Below, piece by piece: positions 1 through 9,025 of a stretch of 64,000 bases of DNA. Numbering within the stretch: position 1 is the stretch's first letter; every line of letters starts with the position of its first letter. The DNA comes from an uncultured Dongia sp. (lineage in GTDB: Bacteria > Pseudomonadota > Alphaproteobacteria > Dongiales > Dongiaceae). The stretch covers positions 1-64,000 of the forward strand of contig NZ_CAKZGO010000038.1 in NCBI RefSeq assembly GCF_936916975.1. Direction: 5' to 3'. The notes under the pieces were generated by a model. That model did no database searches. It saw only the letters and a list, made by a program, of their open reading frames with translations, and was not told where the DNA came from. The position numbers and the translations under genes are program-made.

Positions 1-1
1 G

Positions 2-241
2 TTCTCCGTCACCAAGACGAACGATGGCGGCAAGAGCTTCCGCCAGATCACCAAGGGGCTGCCGGCGAAACCAGCCTTCGACTTGGTGCTGCGACACGCC
101 CTGGACGTGGACCAGACCGGCGATCGGCTGGCTTTTGGCTCCACGACCGGCAATCTGTGGACAAGTTTCGATGGCGGGGAAGGGTGGCAATTGCTGTCCG
201 GCCACCTGCCGCCGGTCTATTGTGTCCGCATGCTTGAATAA
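2..241 (+). CDS. C-terminal fragment of a BNR/Asp-box repeat protein (exo-sialidase or YCF48-like fold)
   Basis: The reading frame is open from the second base of the window and ends at the TAA at 239-241, giving the last 79 residues of a larger protein whose start lies outside. Two Asp-box-like motifs are visible, NDGGKSF near the beginning and SFDGGEGW near residue 60, which mark blades of a beta-propeller. Such propellers occur in sialidase-like glycosidases and photosystem-assembly-like YCF48 proteins, but also in many proteins of unknown role. No catalytic residue can be assigned from this fragment. The gene ends about 190 bases before rpsD and does not seem to belong to it. Confidence 0.6.
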   Translation, partial: FSVTKTNDGGKSFRQITKGLPAKPAFDLVLRHALDVDQTGDRLAFGSTTGNLWTSFDGGEGWQLLSGHLPPVYCVRMLE

Positions 242-293
242 TTATTGATATATTTCAATATGTTGGTCGCGCCGTTTGACGCACCTGCGGCGC

Positions 294-321
294 TTGACTA
301 GGGGGATTTAGCGGTTATATT
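294..321 (+). promoter_or_regulatory. sigma-70-type promoter of rpsD
   Basis: TTGACT at 294-299 is followed after 16 bases by TATATT at 316-321. It lies about 110 bases upstream of rpsD in the only non-coding gap before it, so it is the best candidate for the rpsD promoter. The long leader (about 100 bases) leaves room for feedback control by S4, which is known in other bacteria but not visible here. Confidence 0.5.
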
Positions 322-430
322 CCGCCCGCTCCCGCGCCGGACTGCCCATGAGGCATGCCCAGCCGCCGGTTTTTACCGGGTCGGACAGCCGGGACATGAA
401 CAACGTCGTGAAAAAACGAGAAGGTAACCT

Positions 431-1045
431 ATGTCGAAGCGTATTGAAGCCAAGCACAAAATTGACCGCCGTTTGGGCGTCAATCTCTGGGGCCGCCCCA
501 AGAGCCCGATCAATGACCGCGAATATGGTCCGGGCCAGCACGGTCAGCGCCGCAAGAAGCCGACCGATTACGGCATCCAGTTGATGGCGAAGCAGCGCCT
601 GAAGGGCTATTACGGCTCGATCGGCGAGCGCCAGTTCCGCAAGCTTTATCAAGAGGCCGTCCGTCGCCGTGGCGACACCTCCGAGAATTTGATCGGCCTC
701 CTCGAGCGTCGTCTTGAGACCGTGGTCTATCGCGCCAAGTTCGTGCCGACCGTGTTCGCCGCCCGCCAGTTCGTCAACCATGGCCATGTCCTGGTGAACG
801 GCAAGCGCGTCAACATCGGTTCCTACAAGCTGGCCGATGGCGACGTCGTTGAAGTGCGCGATCGCGCCAAGCAGCAGGCCCTGGTGGTCGGCGCCGCGCA
901 GTCGCAGGAGCGCGACACGCCGGATTACCTCGAAGTCGACCATAAGAAGATGACCGCGAAGTTCGTGCGTGTTCCGGCCCTCGGCGACGTGCCGTACCCG
1001 GTCAGCATGGAGCCGCATCTGGTGGTCGAATACTACTCGCGCTAA
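431..1045 (+). CDS. rpsD: 30S ribosomal protein S4
   Basis: Primary 16S rRNA-binding protein of the small subunit, needed early in 30S assembly and for translational accuracy. The 204-residue protein has the usual length and begins [16 protein letters not shown]. The N-terminal S4 domain is followed by the S4 RNA-binding fold at about residues 94-155 ([11 protein letters not shown], then the [15 protein letters not shown] segment), and the protein ends in VVEYYSR. The start codon follows an AGAAGGT ribosome-binding site. The gene stands alone between its own promoter and a strong terminator, unlike in gamma-proteobacteria where rpsD sits in the alpha operon. Alphaproteobacteria usually have it isolated as here. 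Confidence 0.98.
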   Translation: MSKRIEAKHKIDRRLGVNLWGRPKSPINDREYGPGQHGQRRKKPTDYGIQLMAKQRLKGYYGSIGERQFRKLYQEAVRRRGDTSENLIGLLERRLETVVYRAKFVPTVFAARQFVNHGHVLVNGKRVNIGSYKLADGDVVEVRDRAKQQALVVGAAQSQERDTPDYLEVDHKKMTAKFVRVPALGDVPYPVSMEPHLVVEYYSR

Positions 1046-1072
1046 GCCTCGCGAACGAGCCAGAAGAGATGA

Positions 1073-1099
1073 GGGCCGGTCCAGTGGACCGGCCCTTTT
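1073..1099 (+). terminator. intrinsic terminator after rpsD
   Basis: A perfect 10-bp stem GGGCCGGTCC / GGACCGGCCC with a three-base AGT loop is followed by TTTT. It lies 28 bases after the rpsD stop. It also lies just past the end of the convergent metC-like gene, so it could serve both directions, although the T tract favours the rpsD direction. Confidence 0.85.
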
Positions 1100-1122
1100 C
1101 GTTTGTCTCAGTTGCAGCCCAT

Positions 1123-2292
1123 TCAGTTGCCACGAAGGCGGTCGAAGCCGCTGGTGAGATCGTCGATCAGATCCTGCGGATCTTCTAGGCCTGCATGGAG
1201 ACGCACAGTCGGTCCCCCTGCATCCCATTTGGTTGCCGTGCGCGCGGTCGTAAGGGCCGAGGGCACGATCAGGCTTTCATAGCCGCCCCAGGAGAAGCCG
1301 AGACCAAACAGCTCCATGCCGTCGATCATGGCGTTCACGCGTTCCTCCGCGGCGGGCTTTAGTACCATGCCGAAGAGGCCAGTTGAGCCCAGAAAATCGC
1401 GCTTCCACAGCTGATGGCCGGGATGATCCGGTAGAGCTGGATGCAGCACGCGCTCGACCTCCGGCCGGCCCTGCAGCCACTTCGCCAGGATCAGCGCGCC
1501 TTCCTGATGCTGGGTGAGGCGTGCCGACAAAGTACGGATGCCGCGTAGCGCCAGATAGCAATCGTCCCCACCGACGGCAAAGCCCATACCGTGCACCTGG
1601 GTCTTCACCTGCTTATAGAATTCCTCGCGCATGGTGATGATGCCCATCATCACGTCGGAATGCCCGACCAGATATTTGGTGGCGGCATGGACGACGAGAT
1701 CGACGCCGTGGCGATAGGGCTTGAAGTAAAGGGGACTGGCCCAAGTGTTATCCATGATAACGATGCAGCCCTTGGCGTGCGCTGCGGCGGCAATTGCCGG
1801 CACGTCCTGGATCTCGAACGTGTGAGAGCCGGGGCTCTCCAGATATACGACTTTAGTATTGGGTCGGATGAGCTCGGCGATGCCGGCGCCGATCAACGGA
1901 TCATAATAGGTGGTCTCGACACCGAACTTTTTCAGCTGGCTGTCGCAGAAGAAACGGGTGGGCTCGTAGACGCTGTCGACCATCAGCACATGATCGCCGG
2001 CGCCGACAAAGCTCAGCAGGGCCCCGGCTACGGCACCCATGCCCGACGGAACGGCAACGGCCTTGTCGGCTTCCTCCAGCGCCGCCACGGTCTCCTCCAG
2101 AGCGAAGGTCGTAGGCGTGCCATAGCGGCCATAATAGACGTTGTTAAACTTGTCACGGCCGCGGGCCCGCATGTCGGCGACGTTGTCATAAAGGATTGTC
2201 GAGGCGTGATAGACGGGAGGGTTAACGATGCCCTTGTTGGCCTTCGGGTTGTTGCCTAAGTGGGTAATAAGGGTGCGATCACGCCGTTTCAT
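1123..2292 (-). CDS. metC: cystathionine beta-lyase (PLP-dependent, Cys/Met metabolism family)
   Basis: Cleaves cystathionine to homocysteine, pyruvate and ammonia in methionine synthesis; cytoplasmic. The 389-residue protein shows the whole fold-type I PLP scaffold: YGRYGTPT near residue 57, the glycine-rich SGMGAV phosphate-binding turn near 83, DNTWASP at 181 and the Schiff-base lysine at about residue 206 in HAATKYLVGHSD. The start at MKRRDRTLITHLG was preferred to an ATG 15 codons upstream because family members begin there. Sequence cannot fully separate it from cystathionine gamma-lyase or O-acetylhomoserine enzymes, but the overall pattern fits alphaproteobacterial MetC. It diverges from aapJ with a 270-base gap. 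Confidence 0.85.
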   Translation of the reverse strand: MKRRDRTLITHLGNNPKANKGIVNPPVYHASTILYDNVADMRARGRDKFNNVYYGRYGTPTTFALEETVAALEEADKAVAVPSGMGAVAGALLSFVGAGDHVLMVDSVYEPTRFFCDSQLKKFGVETTYYDPLIGAGIAELIRPNTKVVYLESPGSHTFEIQDVPAIAAAAHAKGCIVIMDNTWASPLYFKPYRHGVDLVVHAATKYLVGHSDVMMGIITMREEFYKQVKTQVHGMGFAVGGDDCYLALRGIRTLSARLTQHQEGALILAKWLQGRPEVERVLHPALPDHPGHQLWKRDFLGSTGLFGMVLKPAAEERVNAMIDGMELFGLGFSWGGYESLIVPSALTTARTATKWDAGGPTVRLHAGLEDPQDLIDDLTSGFDRLRGN

Positions 2293-2564
2293 AAGCCGTT
2301 CCGATGTGCTGATGTTAAGACAGACAGGCTTTACCACCCCGGCGATGCTGTTCCTAGCCCAGCAAAACTTGATCTATTCCAAAGATGAGAGCGTCGTTGG
2401 CAGGCTGCTGTAAGCCCGAAACCCCTGGTCAGGAAGCTTGTGAGAGAAATTTCCTTGTGTTACAGAAAATTCAAGCTGCTTTCGTCTCTGGGAACTGCAC
2501 CCGTAAATGGGGCATTGGCGAGATCAGTGAAGACAAATAAAGAACTCCAGGGAAGGACTTCCAA

Positions 2565-3602
2565 ATGAAACAACTTAAGTATGTCGTTGCCGGCGTGGCG
2601 CTATTGGCAGGGATGGCCACGGCTGCCCAGGCAGGGACGCTCGACGACGTTAAGGCGCGCGGCAAACTGCTGTGCGGTGTCACCACGGGCTTGGCGGGTT
2701 TCGGCGCGCCCAACGACAAGGGTGAATGGGCCGGTCTCGACATCGACCTGTGCAAGGGCATTGCCGCTGCTGTGTTTGGCGATGCGACCAAGGTTGAGTA
2801 CAAGCCGCTCTCGGCCGAACAGCGCTTCACGGCGTTGCAGTCGGGCGAAGTCGACGTGCTGGCGCGCAACTCGACCTGGACGCTCAAGCGTGACACCGAG
2901 CTGAAGCTCGATTTCGTGACCGTCAACTACTACGACGGCCAGGGCTTCATGGTGCATGCCGATTCCGGTGTGAAGAGCGCACTGGAATTGAAGGGCGCCA
3001 CGGTGTGCGTGCAGGAAGGCACCACCACCGAAAAGAACATGGGCGATTACGACAAGGCCAACGGCCTTGGCTTCCAGCCGGTGAAGTTCAAGGAAAATGA
3101 TCAGGCCCGTGCAGCCTATGACGAAGGCCGTTGCGATGCCTACACGACTGACGCGTCCGGTCTTGCTGGCGAGCGCACCGCGCTGAAGGATCCGAAGAAC
3201 AACATCATCCTGCCGGAAATCATCTCCAAGGAACCCCTTGGCCCGGTGGTCCGTCATGGTGACAACCAGTGGGGCGACATCGTCCGCTGGACGCACTTTG
3301 CAACGCTGGTTGCCGAAGAGAAGGGCATCACCCAGGCGAACCTCGCCGAAGTGATCGCTGCCAACGGCGCCGACAACGCCAGCGCCGACCCGGAAACCCA
3401 GCGCATGCTGGGCATCACCGGCAATCTCGGTGAAGGTGCTGGCCTGACCATTACCTGGGCCCAGGACGTCATCAAGGCCGTCGGCAACTACGGCGAAATC
3501 TTCGACCGCAATGTCGGTCCGAAGACCAATATCGGCCTTGAGCGTGGTCTCAATGCCCTTTGGAACAAGGGTGGCCTGCAGTACGCAGCCCCCTTCAACT
3601 GA
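2565..3602 (+). CDS. aapJ: general L-amino acid ABC transporter, periplasmic substrate-binding protein
   Basis: Captures amino acids in the periplasm for the AapQMP membrane complex. The 345-residue precursor has a Sec signal peptide with likely cleavage after AQA at residue 23, followed by the family-3 solute-binding fold (GKLLCGVTTGLAGFG, then DIDLCKGIAAAVFGD, RFTALQSGEVDVLARNSTWT). These are hallmarks of the AapJ/BztA group. A GGGAAGGAC-type ribosome-binding site precedes the ATG. It is first in a four-gene aapJQMP operon and is separated from aapQ by a GC-rich hairpin, a common arrangement that lets the binding protein be made in excess over the permease. Confidence 0.95.
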   Translation: MKQLKYVVAGVALLAGMATAAQAGTLDDVKARGKLLCGVTTGLAGFGAPNDKGEWAGLDIDLCKGIAAAVFGDATKVEYKPLSAEQRFTALQSGEVDVLARNSTWTLKRDTELKLDFVTVNYYDGQGFMVHADSGVKSALELKGATVCVQEGTTTEKNMGDYDKANGLGFQPVKFKENDQARAAYDEGRCDAYTTDASGLAGERTALKDPKNNIILPEIISKEPLGPVVRHGDNQWGDIVRWTHFATLVAEEKGITQANLAEVIAANGADNASADPETQRMLGITGNLGEGAGLTITWAQDVIKAVGNYGEIFDRNVGPKTNIGLERGLNALWNKGGLQYAAPFN

Positions 3603-3620
3603 GCCACTGATCTTTGATCA

Positions 3621-3650
3621 CCCGCGCCTGGCTGTTTAGCCGGGCGCGGG
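3621..3650 (+). terminator. intercistronic hairpin between aapJ and aapQ
   Basis: CCCGCGCCTGGCT pairs with AGCCGGGCGCGGG (12 Watson-Crick pairs and one G-T wobble) around a four-base loop. Only a weak T stretch (GTTTATCTT) follows. It lies 18 bases after the aapJ stop and 38 before the aapQ start. Partial termination or 3'-end protection of aapJ mRNA is more likely than full termination, since the downstream genes complete the same transporter. Confidence 0.7.
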
Positions 3651-3687
3651 GTTTATCTTAACGCGACCCGATCGGGGAGGCGTGGGT

Positions 3688-4902
3688 ATGGCTTTGGCCA
3701 AAGGGGCGCCTGAATCAGGCGCAGTCGCCAATCCGGCGACACCACAGGTAATCGCCTTTTGGCGAGACGAACGAAAGCGCGGTATGATCGCGCAGGTCGT
3801 CGTTGTTGCAGCGCTGCTTGGTTTTATCTGGTTTCTGCTGCGAAACTTTCTGATCAAGCAGGAGATGAGCGGCGCGCCGCCCTTAAGTCTCTATTTCCTG
3901 CAAGACGTCGCTGGTTTCCAGCTGAGTTTCTCGCTCATTCCGCTGACTCTGGATTCGCCCATCGGGCGGGTGATATTTGCCGGTGCGCTCAATACCCTGA
4001 TCGCGGCCTTCTTCGCCGGCATCATCGCCACATTTCTGGGGCTGCTGGTCGGTATCGCGCGCCTGTCGAAGAACTGGCTGATCTCGCACATCGCGGCGAC
4101 CTATATCGAAATCATCCGCAACATCCCTTTGCTGCTGCAATTGGTCTTCTGGTACGGCGGCGTGCTCACGGCGTTGCCAAAGCCGAAAGACAGCATCAGC
4201 CTGCTTGACGTTGTGTTCCTCAACATCAAAGGCCTGTTCCTGCCTAAACCGATCCTGCAGGAAGGGGTGGGGCTGTTCTTCATTGCCATCGCTGTCGCCA
4301 TTGGCCTTGCCATTTTTATCGCGCGCTGGGCCCGCAAACGGCAAATGGCGACCGGCCAGCAATTCCCAACGATCATCGTCAACACGGCCTTGATCATACT
4401 GTTGCCAGCCTTCGTCTTCGTATTGTTGCACGATCCCATCGGCTGGGAGTTTCCTGAGAAGGGCGCCTTCAATTTCAAGGGTGGGCTGACCGTTCAACCG
4501 GAAATGACCGCGCTCATCGTTGGTATTGGCATCAGCACGGCGGCCTATGTTGCCGAGATCGTGCGTGCCGGCATCATCTCCGTCAGTCATGGCCAGTCCG
4601 AGGCATCCCACGCACTGGGATTGAAATCGAGCTGGACCCTGCGGCTGGTCGTCCTGCCGCAGGCGTTGCGCGTCATCATCCCGCCGATGATCAGCCAGTA
4701 TCTCAACGTGGTGAAGAATTCGACCTTGGCCGGCTTCATTGGCTATGCGGATCTCTTTGCCGTCATCGGCACGTCCCAGAACCAGACCGGTCGTGCCGTC
4801 GAATGCGTGGTCATCCTGATGGTGTTCTACCTCACGATCAGCTTGATCATCTCGACCATCATGAATGTCTACAACAAGCGCGCCGCGCTGATAGAACGGT
4901 GA
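3688..4902 (+). CDS. aapQ: general L-amino acid ABC transporter, permease AapQ
   Basis: Inner-membrane permease that pairs with AapM. The 404-residue protein has several hydrophobic segments and the His/Glu/Gln/Arg/opine permease domain at both ends, split by a family-typical insertion. The cytoplasmic EAA loop (ALGLKSSWTLRLVVLPQALR) that contacts the ATPase is near residues 310-330. An upstream in-frame GTG exists at 3682, but the ATG at 3688 sits seven bases from GGAGG and was preferred. Seven bases separate the stop from aapM, indicating one transcript. Confidence 0.93.
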   Translation: MALAKGAPESGAVANPATPQVIAFWRDERKRGMIAQVVVVAALLGFIWFLLRNFLIKQEMSGAPPLSLYFLQDVAGFQLSFSLIPLTLDSPIGRVIFAGALNTLIAAFFAGIIATFLGLLVGIARLSKNWLISHIAATYIEIIRNIPLLLQLVFWYGGVLTALPKPKDSISLLDVVFLNIKGLFLPKPILQEGVGLFFIAIAVAIGLAIFIARWARKRQMATGQQFPTIIVNTALIILLPAFVFVLLHDPIGWEFPEKGAFNFKGGLTVQPEMTALIVGIGISTAAYVAEIVRAGIISVSHGQSEASHALGLKSSWTLRLVVLPQALRVIIPPMISQYLNVVKNSTLAGFIGYADLFAVIGTSQNQTGRAVECVVILMVFYLTISLIISTIMNVYNKRAALIER

Positions 4903-4909
4903 GGGCGCC

Positions 4910-6055
4910 ATGACCGATATGACAGATCAATCGATTGTTCCCGGCACTCGACCGGACCTGCCGCCACCTGTGACGGAATCCGGCGTCATTGGTTGGCTCA
5001 GGCACAACCTCTTCTCGAGCTGGTGGGACAGCCTGCTGACGCTCAGCGCAATCTACATCGTCTATCTGATCGTTCCGCCCTTCATTTCCTGGGCCTTTGT
5101 CAACGCTGATTGGCAATTCCTGCCATCGGTCATATCGGGGGAGAAGGCGCCGGAGTTTTCCGATTGCACCTCCGGTGGCGCCTGCTGGATCTTCGTGCGC
5201 GCGCGCTTCGGACAGTTCTTCTACGGATTCTACCCGGATGCAGAACGCTGGCGGGTGAACCTCGTCCTCGTGATGCTTGTCGCGTCGATCTACGGCCTGC
5301 TGTCCGAGCGCATCAAGAACAAGAAGCCGATCGCCTGGTTCTTCTTTGCCGTGTTTCCCTTGCTGGCGTTCTTCCTGCTGTATGGCGGCATCGGCCTGCC
5401 GGTGGTGCCGACCCAGCAATGGGGCGGGTTTATGCTGACCCTCACTTTGGCGGGCATCGGCATCGTCTTTTCACTGCCGATCGGTATTCTGCTGGCGCTC
5501 GGGCGTCGGTCGCAATTGCCGATCGTGCATCTGCTCTGCGTGCTGTTCATCGAATTCGCGCGCGGCGTACCGTTGATCACCATCCTGTTCATGGCCAACG
5601 TCATGCTGCCGCTGTTCCTGCCGCAGGGCGTCGAGTTCAATATTCTGCTTCGGGTCCTGATCGGCGTGACGCTGTTCGCTTCGGCCTATATGGCGGAAGT
5701 GATCCGCGGCGGCCTGCAGGCCCTGCCCAAGGGGCAATATGAAGGCGCCATGGCAATGGGCCTCGGCTATTGGGCGATGATGCGTCTCATCATCATGCCG
5801 CAGGCTCTGCGCGTCGCTATTCCCGGCATCGTCAACAACTTCATCAGCCTGACCCAGGATACGACGCTGGTCGCCATTGTCGGCCTCTATGACTTCCTCA
5901 ACATCGTGCGCGCCGGTTCCAGGGATTCAAATTGGATCGGTACCGAAATCGAAGGCTATGTCTTCTGTGCCTTCGTCTACTGGATCTTCTGCTTTGCGAT
6001 GTCACGCTACAGCATGCGCATCGAGCGTAAACTTCAAACCGGCCATAAGCGCTGA
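4910..6055 (+). CDS. aapM: general L-amino acid ABC transporter, permease AapM
   Basis: Second permease subunit of the Aap complex. The 381-residue protein carries an N-terminal membrane region, an AapM-type periplasmic segment with cysteines ([12 protein letters not shown]) around residue 85, and a C-terminal permease domain. The EAA loop is [20 protein letters not shown], and [16 protein letters not shown] follows it, as in the family. The start follows a GAGGGCG ribosome-binding site. Its position directly between aapQ and aapP, with small gaps, shows it is part of the same operon. Confidence 0.94.
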   Translation: MTDMTDQSIVPGTRPDLPPPVTESGVIGWLRHNLFSSWWDSLLTLSAIYIVYLIVPPFISWAFVNADWQFLPSVISGEKAPEFSDCTSGGACWIFVRARFGQFFYGFYPDAERWRVNLVLVMLVASIYGLLSERIKNKKPIAWFFFAVFPLLAFFLLYGGIGLPVVPTQQWGGFMLTLTLAGIGIVFSLPIGILLALGRRSQLPIVHLLCVLFIEFARGVPLITILFMANVMLPLFLPQGVEFNILLRVLIGVTLFASAYMAEVIRGGLQALPKGQYEGAMAMGLGYWAMMRLIIMPQALRVAIPGIVNNFISLTQDTTLVAIVGLYDFLNIVRAGSRDSNWIGTEIEGYVFCAFVYWIFCFAMSRYSMRIERKLQTGHKR

Positions 6056-6065
6056 GGGGCTAGCA

Positions 6066-6854
6066 ATGAGCACACAAGCACAAGCCAATCCGTCCGGTGC
6101 CGACCTCGCCATCAGCGATGAGGTCATGATCGGTCTTACCGGCGTCAACAAATGGTACGGCCAGTTCCATGTCCTGAAAGACATCGATCTCACCGTCTTG
6201 AAGGGAGAGCGCATCGTCATCTGCGGCCCGTCCGGCTCCGGCAAGTCGACGCTGATCCGCTGCATCAACCGGCTGGAGGAACATCAGCGCGGTCGCATTG
6301 TGGTTGATGGCATCGAGCTCACCCACGATCTCAAGAACATCGAGAAGGTGCGGCGCGAAGTGGGCATGGTGTTCCAGCACTTCAACCTGTTCCCGCATCT
6401 GACTGTGCTCGACAATCTGACTCTGGCGCCGATCTGGGTGAAGAAGGTGCCGAAGAAGGAAGCTGAAGAGGTAGCGATGCACTACCTCAAGCGCGTCAAG
6501 ATCCCTGAACAGGCCGGTAAGTTCCCGGGGCAGCTATCCGGCGGTCAGCAGCAACGCGTCGCCATAGCGCGCTCGCTCTGCATGAGTCCGAAGGTCATGT
6601 TGTTCGACGAACCCACGTCGGCGCTCGATCCGGAAATGATCAAGGAAGTGCTCGATGTGATGATCGAGCTGGCACGGTCCGGCATGACGATGATCTGCGT
6701 CACCCACGAAATGGGGTTTGCCCGCACGGTGGCGAACCGGGTCATCTTCATGGATAAGGGCGAGATCATCGAGCAGAACGAGCCGGAAGAATTTTTCAAC
6801 AATCCGAAATCGGACCGGACCAAGCTGTTCCTCAGCCAGATCCTGCATCATTGA
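6066..6854 (+). CDS. aapP: general L-amino acid ABC transporter, ATP-binding protein
   Basis: ATPase that powers AapQM. The 262-residue protein has the Walker A motif GPSGSGKST at residues 54-62, the Q-loop region [15 protein letters not shown], the signature [15 protein letters not shown], Walker [13 protein letters not shown] and the switch histidine in CVTHEMGFA. These are the features of the polar-amino-acid ATPase family (GlnQ/AapP). The frame is open further upstream, but the ATG at 6066 is ten bases after the aapM stop and preceded by GAGGGG. It ends the operon; the next gene is convergent, with nine bases between the stops. Confidence 0.96.
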   Translation: MSTQAQANPSGADLAISDEVMIGLTGVNKWYGQFHVLKDIDLTVLKGERIVICGPSGSGKSTLIRCINRLEEHQRGRIVVDGIELTHDLKNIEKVRREVGMVFQHFNLFPHLTVLDNLTLAPIWVKKVPKKEAEEVAMHYLKRVKIPEQAGKFPGQLSGGQQQRVAIARSLCMSPKVMLFDEPTSALDPEMIKEVLDVMIELARSGMTMICVTHEMGFARTVANRVIFMDKGEIIEQNEPEEFFNNPKSDRTKLFLSQILHH

Positions 6855-6863
6855 TCGGCGAGA

Positions 6864-7367
6864 CTACCGGGCGAGTAGGGCGGCGATAGCTTTGGTCGGA
6901 TCGGATGCCGACCAGATGCTGGAATCTGGTGCCAGAAAATCGGCGCCAGCCGCGACGAATTGCGCAGCAATCTCCGGTGTGAAAGCGCCGGCAACGACGC
7001 TGGGCACCGTCATCATTTCTGTCCACCAGGCGATGAGGTCGACCGCGTCGGCTTCCATGGCTTCCGCAAGGGCAAACTCCACGTAATCGGCGCCGGCTTC
7101 GCCCACTTCCATGGCGGTATGGCGTTCAAGTGGGCAAGCAACGCCGACGATCCCGTCTGCGCCAATGATGCGCCGTGCTTCGCGGTATCGGCTGGTGTCG
7201 GCGAGGTGGACACCGTCAGCACGCAGCTTGGCGGCCAAGTCGGCATCATCGAGGAGAACTGCAACACCCTTATCCTGCGCCAGCGGCAGCAGGGTCTTGG
7301 CGACGGTCGTGACGCGGGCTGCGTCCGTCCCCGTGATGCGCAGGCAGGCGATATCCGCAGCCGTCAT
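6864..7367 (-). CDS. thiamine phosphate synthase-like protein (ThiE fold), start uncertain
   Basis: ThiE joins the pyrimidine and thiazole halves of thiamine in the cytoplasm. From the first ATG the protein has 167 residues and shows the TIM-barrel pattern of the family: GVAVLLDDADLAAKLRADGVHL, GVACPLERHTAMEVGEAGADYVEF, and a C-terminal PSVVAGAFTPE-AGADFLA stretch. The usual first strand (CRLYLTTPPE, then LQAAMTAADIACL) is encoded upstream to about 7472 in the same frame, yet that stretch has no ATG, GTG or TTG. Several phosphate- and pyrimidine-binding residues of true ThiE look altered, so it may be a ThiE-like paralogue. It follows the aldolase gene closely and is probably cotranscribed. 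Confidence 0.65.
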   Translation of the reverse strand: MTAADIACLRITGTDAARVTTVAKTLLPLAQDKGVAVLLDDADLAAKLRADGVHLADTSRYREARRIIGADGIVGVACPLERHTAMEVGEAGADYVEFALAEAMEADAVDLIAWWTEMMTVPSVVAGAFTPEIAAQFVAAGADFLAPDSSIWSASDPTKAIAALLAR

Positions 7368-7476
7368 CGCCGCTTGCAGCTGGCCGGCAAAAGCAGAGAT
7401 ATCAACGCCGCCCGAGACAAGCTCGGGCGGCGTGGTGAGATAGAGCCGGCAGGTTGGGGTTTCGGCGGAGATCGCC

Positions 7477-8397
7477 TTATTCCTTGCCCTGATAGATCTT
7501 GATGATGGTGTCGAGCATCTTCAACGCTTCTTCGCGCGGACGCTGGAAGGTGTTGCGGCCGATGATCGACCCGTTGCCGCCGCCATCGCGAATGCCGCGG
7601 ACTTCGTCATAGAGACCGTCGAGGCCCTTCGAGGCACCGCCCGAGAAGACGACGATGCGCTTCCCGTTGAAGCAGGCCTGCGTGACGTGACGGATGCGGG
7701 CCGCCATCGTGCTGATGTCGATCTTTTCCTTCTCGTAGACCTTCTTCGCTTCGCCGGGTTCAAGGAAGGTTGTGGGCGGCTTCACCTTGATGATATGGGC
7801 GCCGAGCAGGGCGGCCATGTGCGCGGCATAGGCGCAGATGTCCATGGCGGTCTCGCCATCCTTGCTGATCCCATCGCCGCGCGGATAAGACCAGACCACG
7901 ACGGCGAGGCCGACGGCCTTGGCCTCTTCCGACATCTCGCGGATTTCTTCCATCATCTCGAAGGCGTAATCGGAGCCAGGGTAGATGGTGAAACCGATGG
8001 CCGAGCAGCCGAGGCGCAGCGCGTCGTTGACCGTGCCGGTAACGGCCTGGTCCTTCAGCGTCGCGAGGCTGTTGGAGCTGTTGACCTTGAGGATAGTGGG
8101 AATCTGGCCGGCAAAGGTGTCGGCGCCGGCTTCGATCATGCCGAGCGGTGCAGCATAGGCGGAAAGGCCAGCCTCGATCGCGAGATCGAAATGGTAGTGG
8201 GGGTCATAAGCCGCCGGATTGGCGGCAAAGCTGCGGGCGGGGCCGTGTTCGAAGCCCTGATCGACGGGTAGGATGACGAGGCGGCCGGAGCCACCAAGAC
8301 GGCCGCTCATCAGGATGCGGGCCAGATTACCCTTGGTCCCGGGGTTGTCAGATTCATAATGCGAAAGGATCTTGCGAACTTTTTGCGTTGTTTTCAT
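7477..8397 (-). CDS. fbaB: class I fructose-bisphosphate aldolase (DhnA/FbaB type)
   Basis: Splits fructose 1,6-bisphosphate into two triose phosphates through a Schiff base, without metal. The 306-residue protein matches the archaeal-type DhnA family, with ILPVDQGFEHGP near residue 42, GFTIYPGS near 135, VVVWSYPRG near 167 and the likely Schiff-base lysine at about 204 in GAHIIKVKPP. The phosphate-binding VFSGGASKG and IIGRNTFQRP segments are near the end. The start MKTTQKVRKILSHY follows GGGAGC; an earlier ATG 16 codons upstream lacks family similarity. The ThiE-like gene follows on the same strand. Confidence 0.92.
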   Translation of the reverse strand: MKTTQKVRKILSHYESDNPGTKGNLARILMSGRLGGSGRLVILPVDQGFEHGPARSFAANPAAYDPHYHFDLAIEAGLSAYAAPLGMIEAGADTFAGQIPTILKVNSSNSLATLKDQAVTGTVNDALRLGCSAIGFTIYPGSDYAFEMMEEIREMSEEAKAVGLAVVVWSYPRGDGISKDGETAMDICAYAAHMAALLGAHIIKVKPPTTFLEPGEAKKVYEKEKIDISTMAARIRHVTQACFNGKRIVVFSGGASKGLDGLYDEVRGIRDGGGNGSIIGRNTFQRPREEALKMLDTIIKIYQGKE

Positions 8398-8587
8398 ATA
8401 TTTAGCTCCCGAGGGCCGATGGGAGGCAGAAATGCTGCCCCGCACAATGAAGGTCGGGATCGGTTAATAGCCAGATTCCGTCCCCAGTTCAATCCAGCGC
8501 GGCCGCCAGCTGCGCTGAAGTCACGGAAATGTAGGAAGGGGAATCAGCCGACCGCCGCGGCTTTCAGCAGACTGGCAACGCGCAGGG

Positions 8588-9025
8588 TCACGGCTGGACG
8601 AGGGGTGGCATATTCGGGACCCAGACTTTCGGGTCCGGGGCGTGGAAGGCAAAGGCCAATTTGAAGCTTTCGGCGATGCGGTTGGCGCGTTCGATAAACG
8701 CATTGGCGAGCGACGGCGTGAAGAGATCCCGCGCCGTTGCCGTGAACAGTTCCAGCCAGCGGGCGAAATGGCGGGGCTCAATCTCGCCGATCTTGATGTG
8801 GGCGGGGATCGGGCGGCCTTTGTAGCGCCCGGTGGTCAGCATGACGGACGACCAGAAGCTGCACATGGTTTTGAGGTGCGGGGTCCAATCCTCGCCGATC
8901 ACCCGCCCGAAAATCGGCCCTAAATCGGGATCCTGGCGGATTTGGGCATAAAAGGTCGCGACCAGATCCTCGATCTGGGCCTCGGTCGGGATGGCCTCAT
9001 GGCCGCTCGTCTCGGAAACAGACAT
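8588..9025 (-). CDS. truncated hemoglobin, group III type
   Basis: Small heme protein of the 2/2 globin fold, 145 residues. Recognisable are the B-helix LVATFYAQIRQDPDLGPIF, the SFWSSVMLTTGRYKGRP stretch, the presumed proximal histidine F8 at about residue 76 in PAHIKIGEI, and HFARWLELF after it. This combination marks group III (trHbP) globins, whose roles in oxygen or NO chemistry vary and are mostly unproven. The start at 9025 is preceded by AT-rich sequence holding a GATA-N14-TATC dyad at about 9028-9050, too weak to name a regulator. It is probably a single-gene unit. Confidence 0.88.
   Translation of the reverse strand: MSVSETSGHEAIPTEAQIEDLVATFYAQIRQDPDLGPIFGRVIGEDWTPHLKTMCSFWSSVMLTTGRYKGRPIPAHIKIGEIEPRHFARWLELFTATARDLFTPSLANAFIERANRIAESFKLAFAFHAPDPKVWVPNMPPLVQP

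Noticed and set aside
24-248. 74-codon frame starting at 24
   Set aside because: It is out of frame with the clear Asp-box repeat protein at 2-241 and is rich in Arg, Cys and Trp as typical of shadow frames.
2390-2412. Possible sigma-54 promoter TGGCAG-N5-TG upstream of aapJ
   Set aside because: The -12 element TTGC is not met and spacing is off; nitrogen control of aap would be plausible but this site does not support it.
2293-2480. Search for a SAM-II-type riboswitch upstream of the metC-like gene
   Set aside because: No conserved pseudoknot elements could be read on the minus strand.
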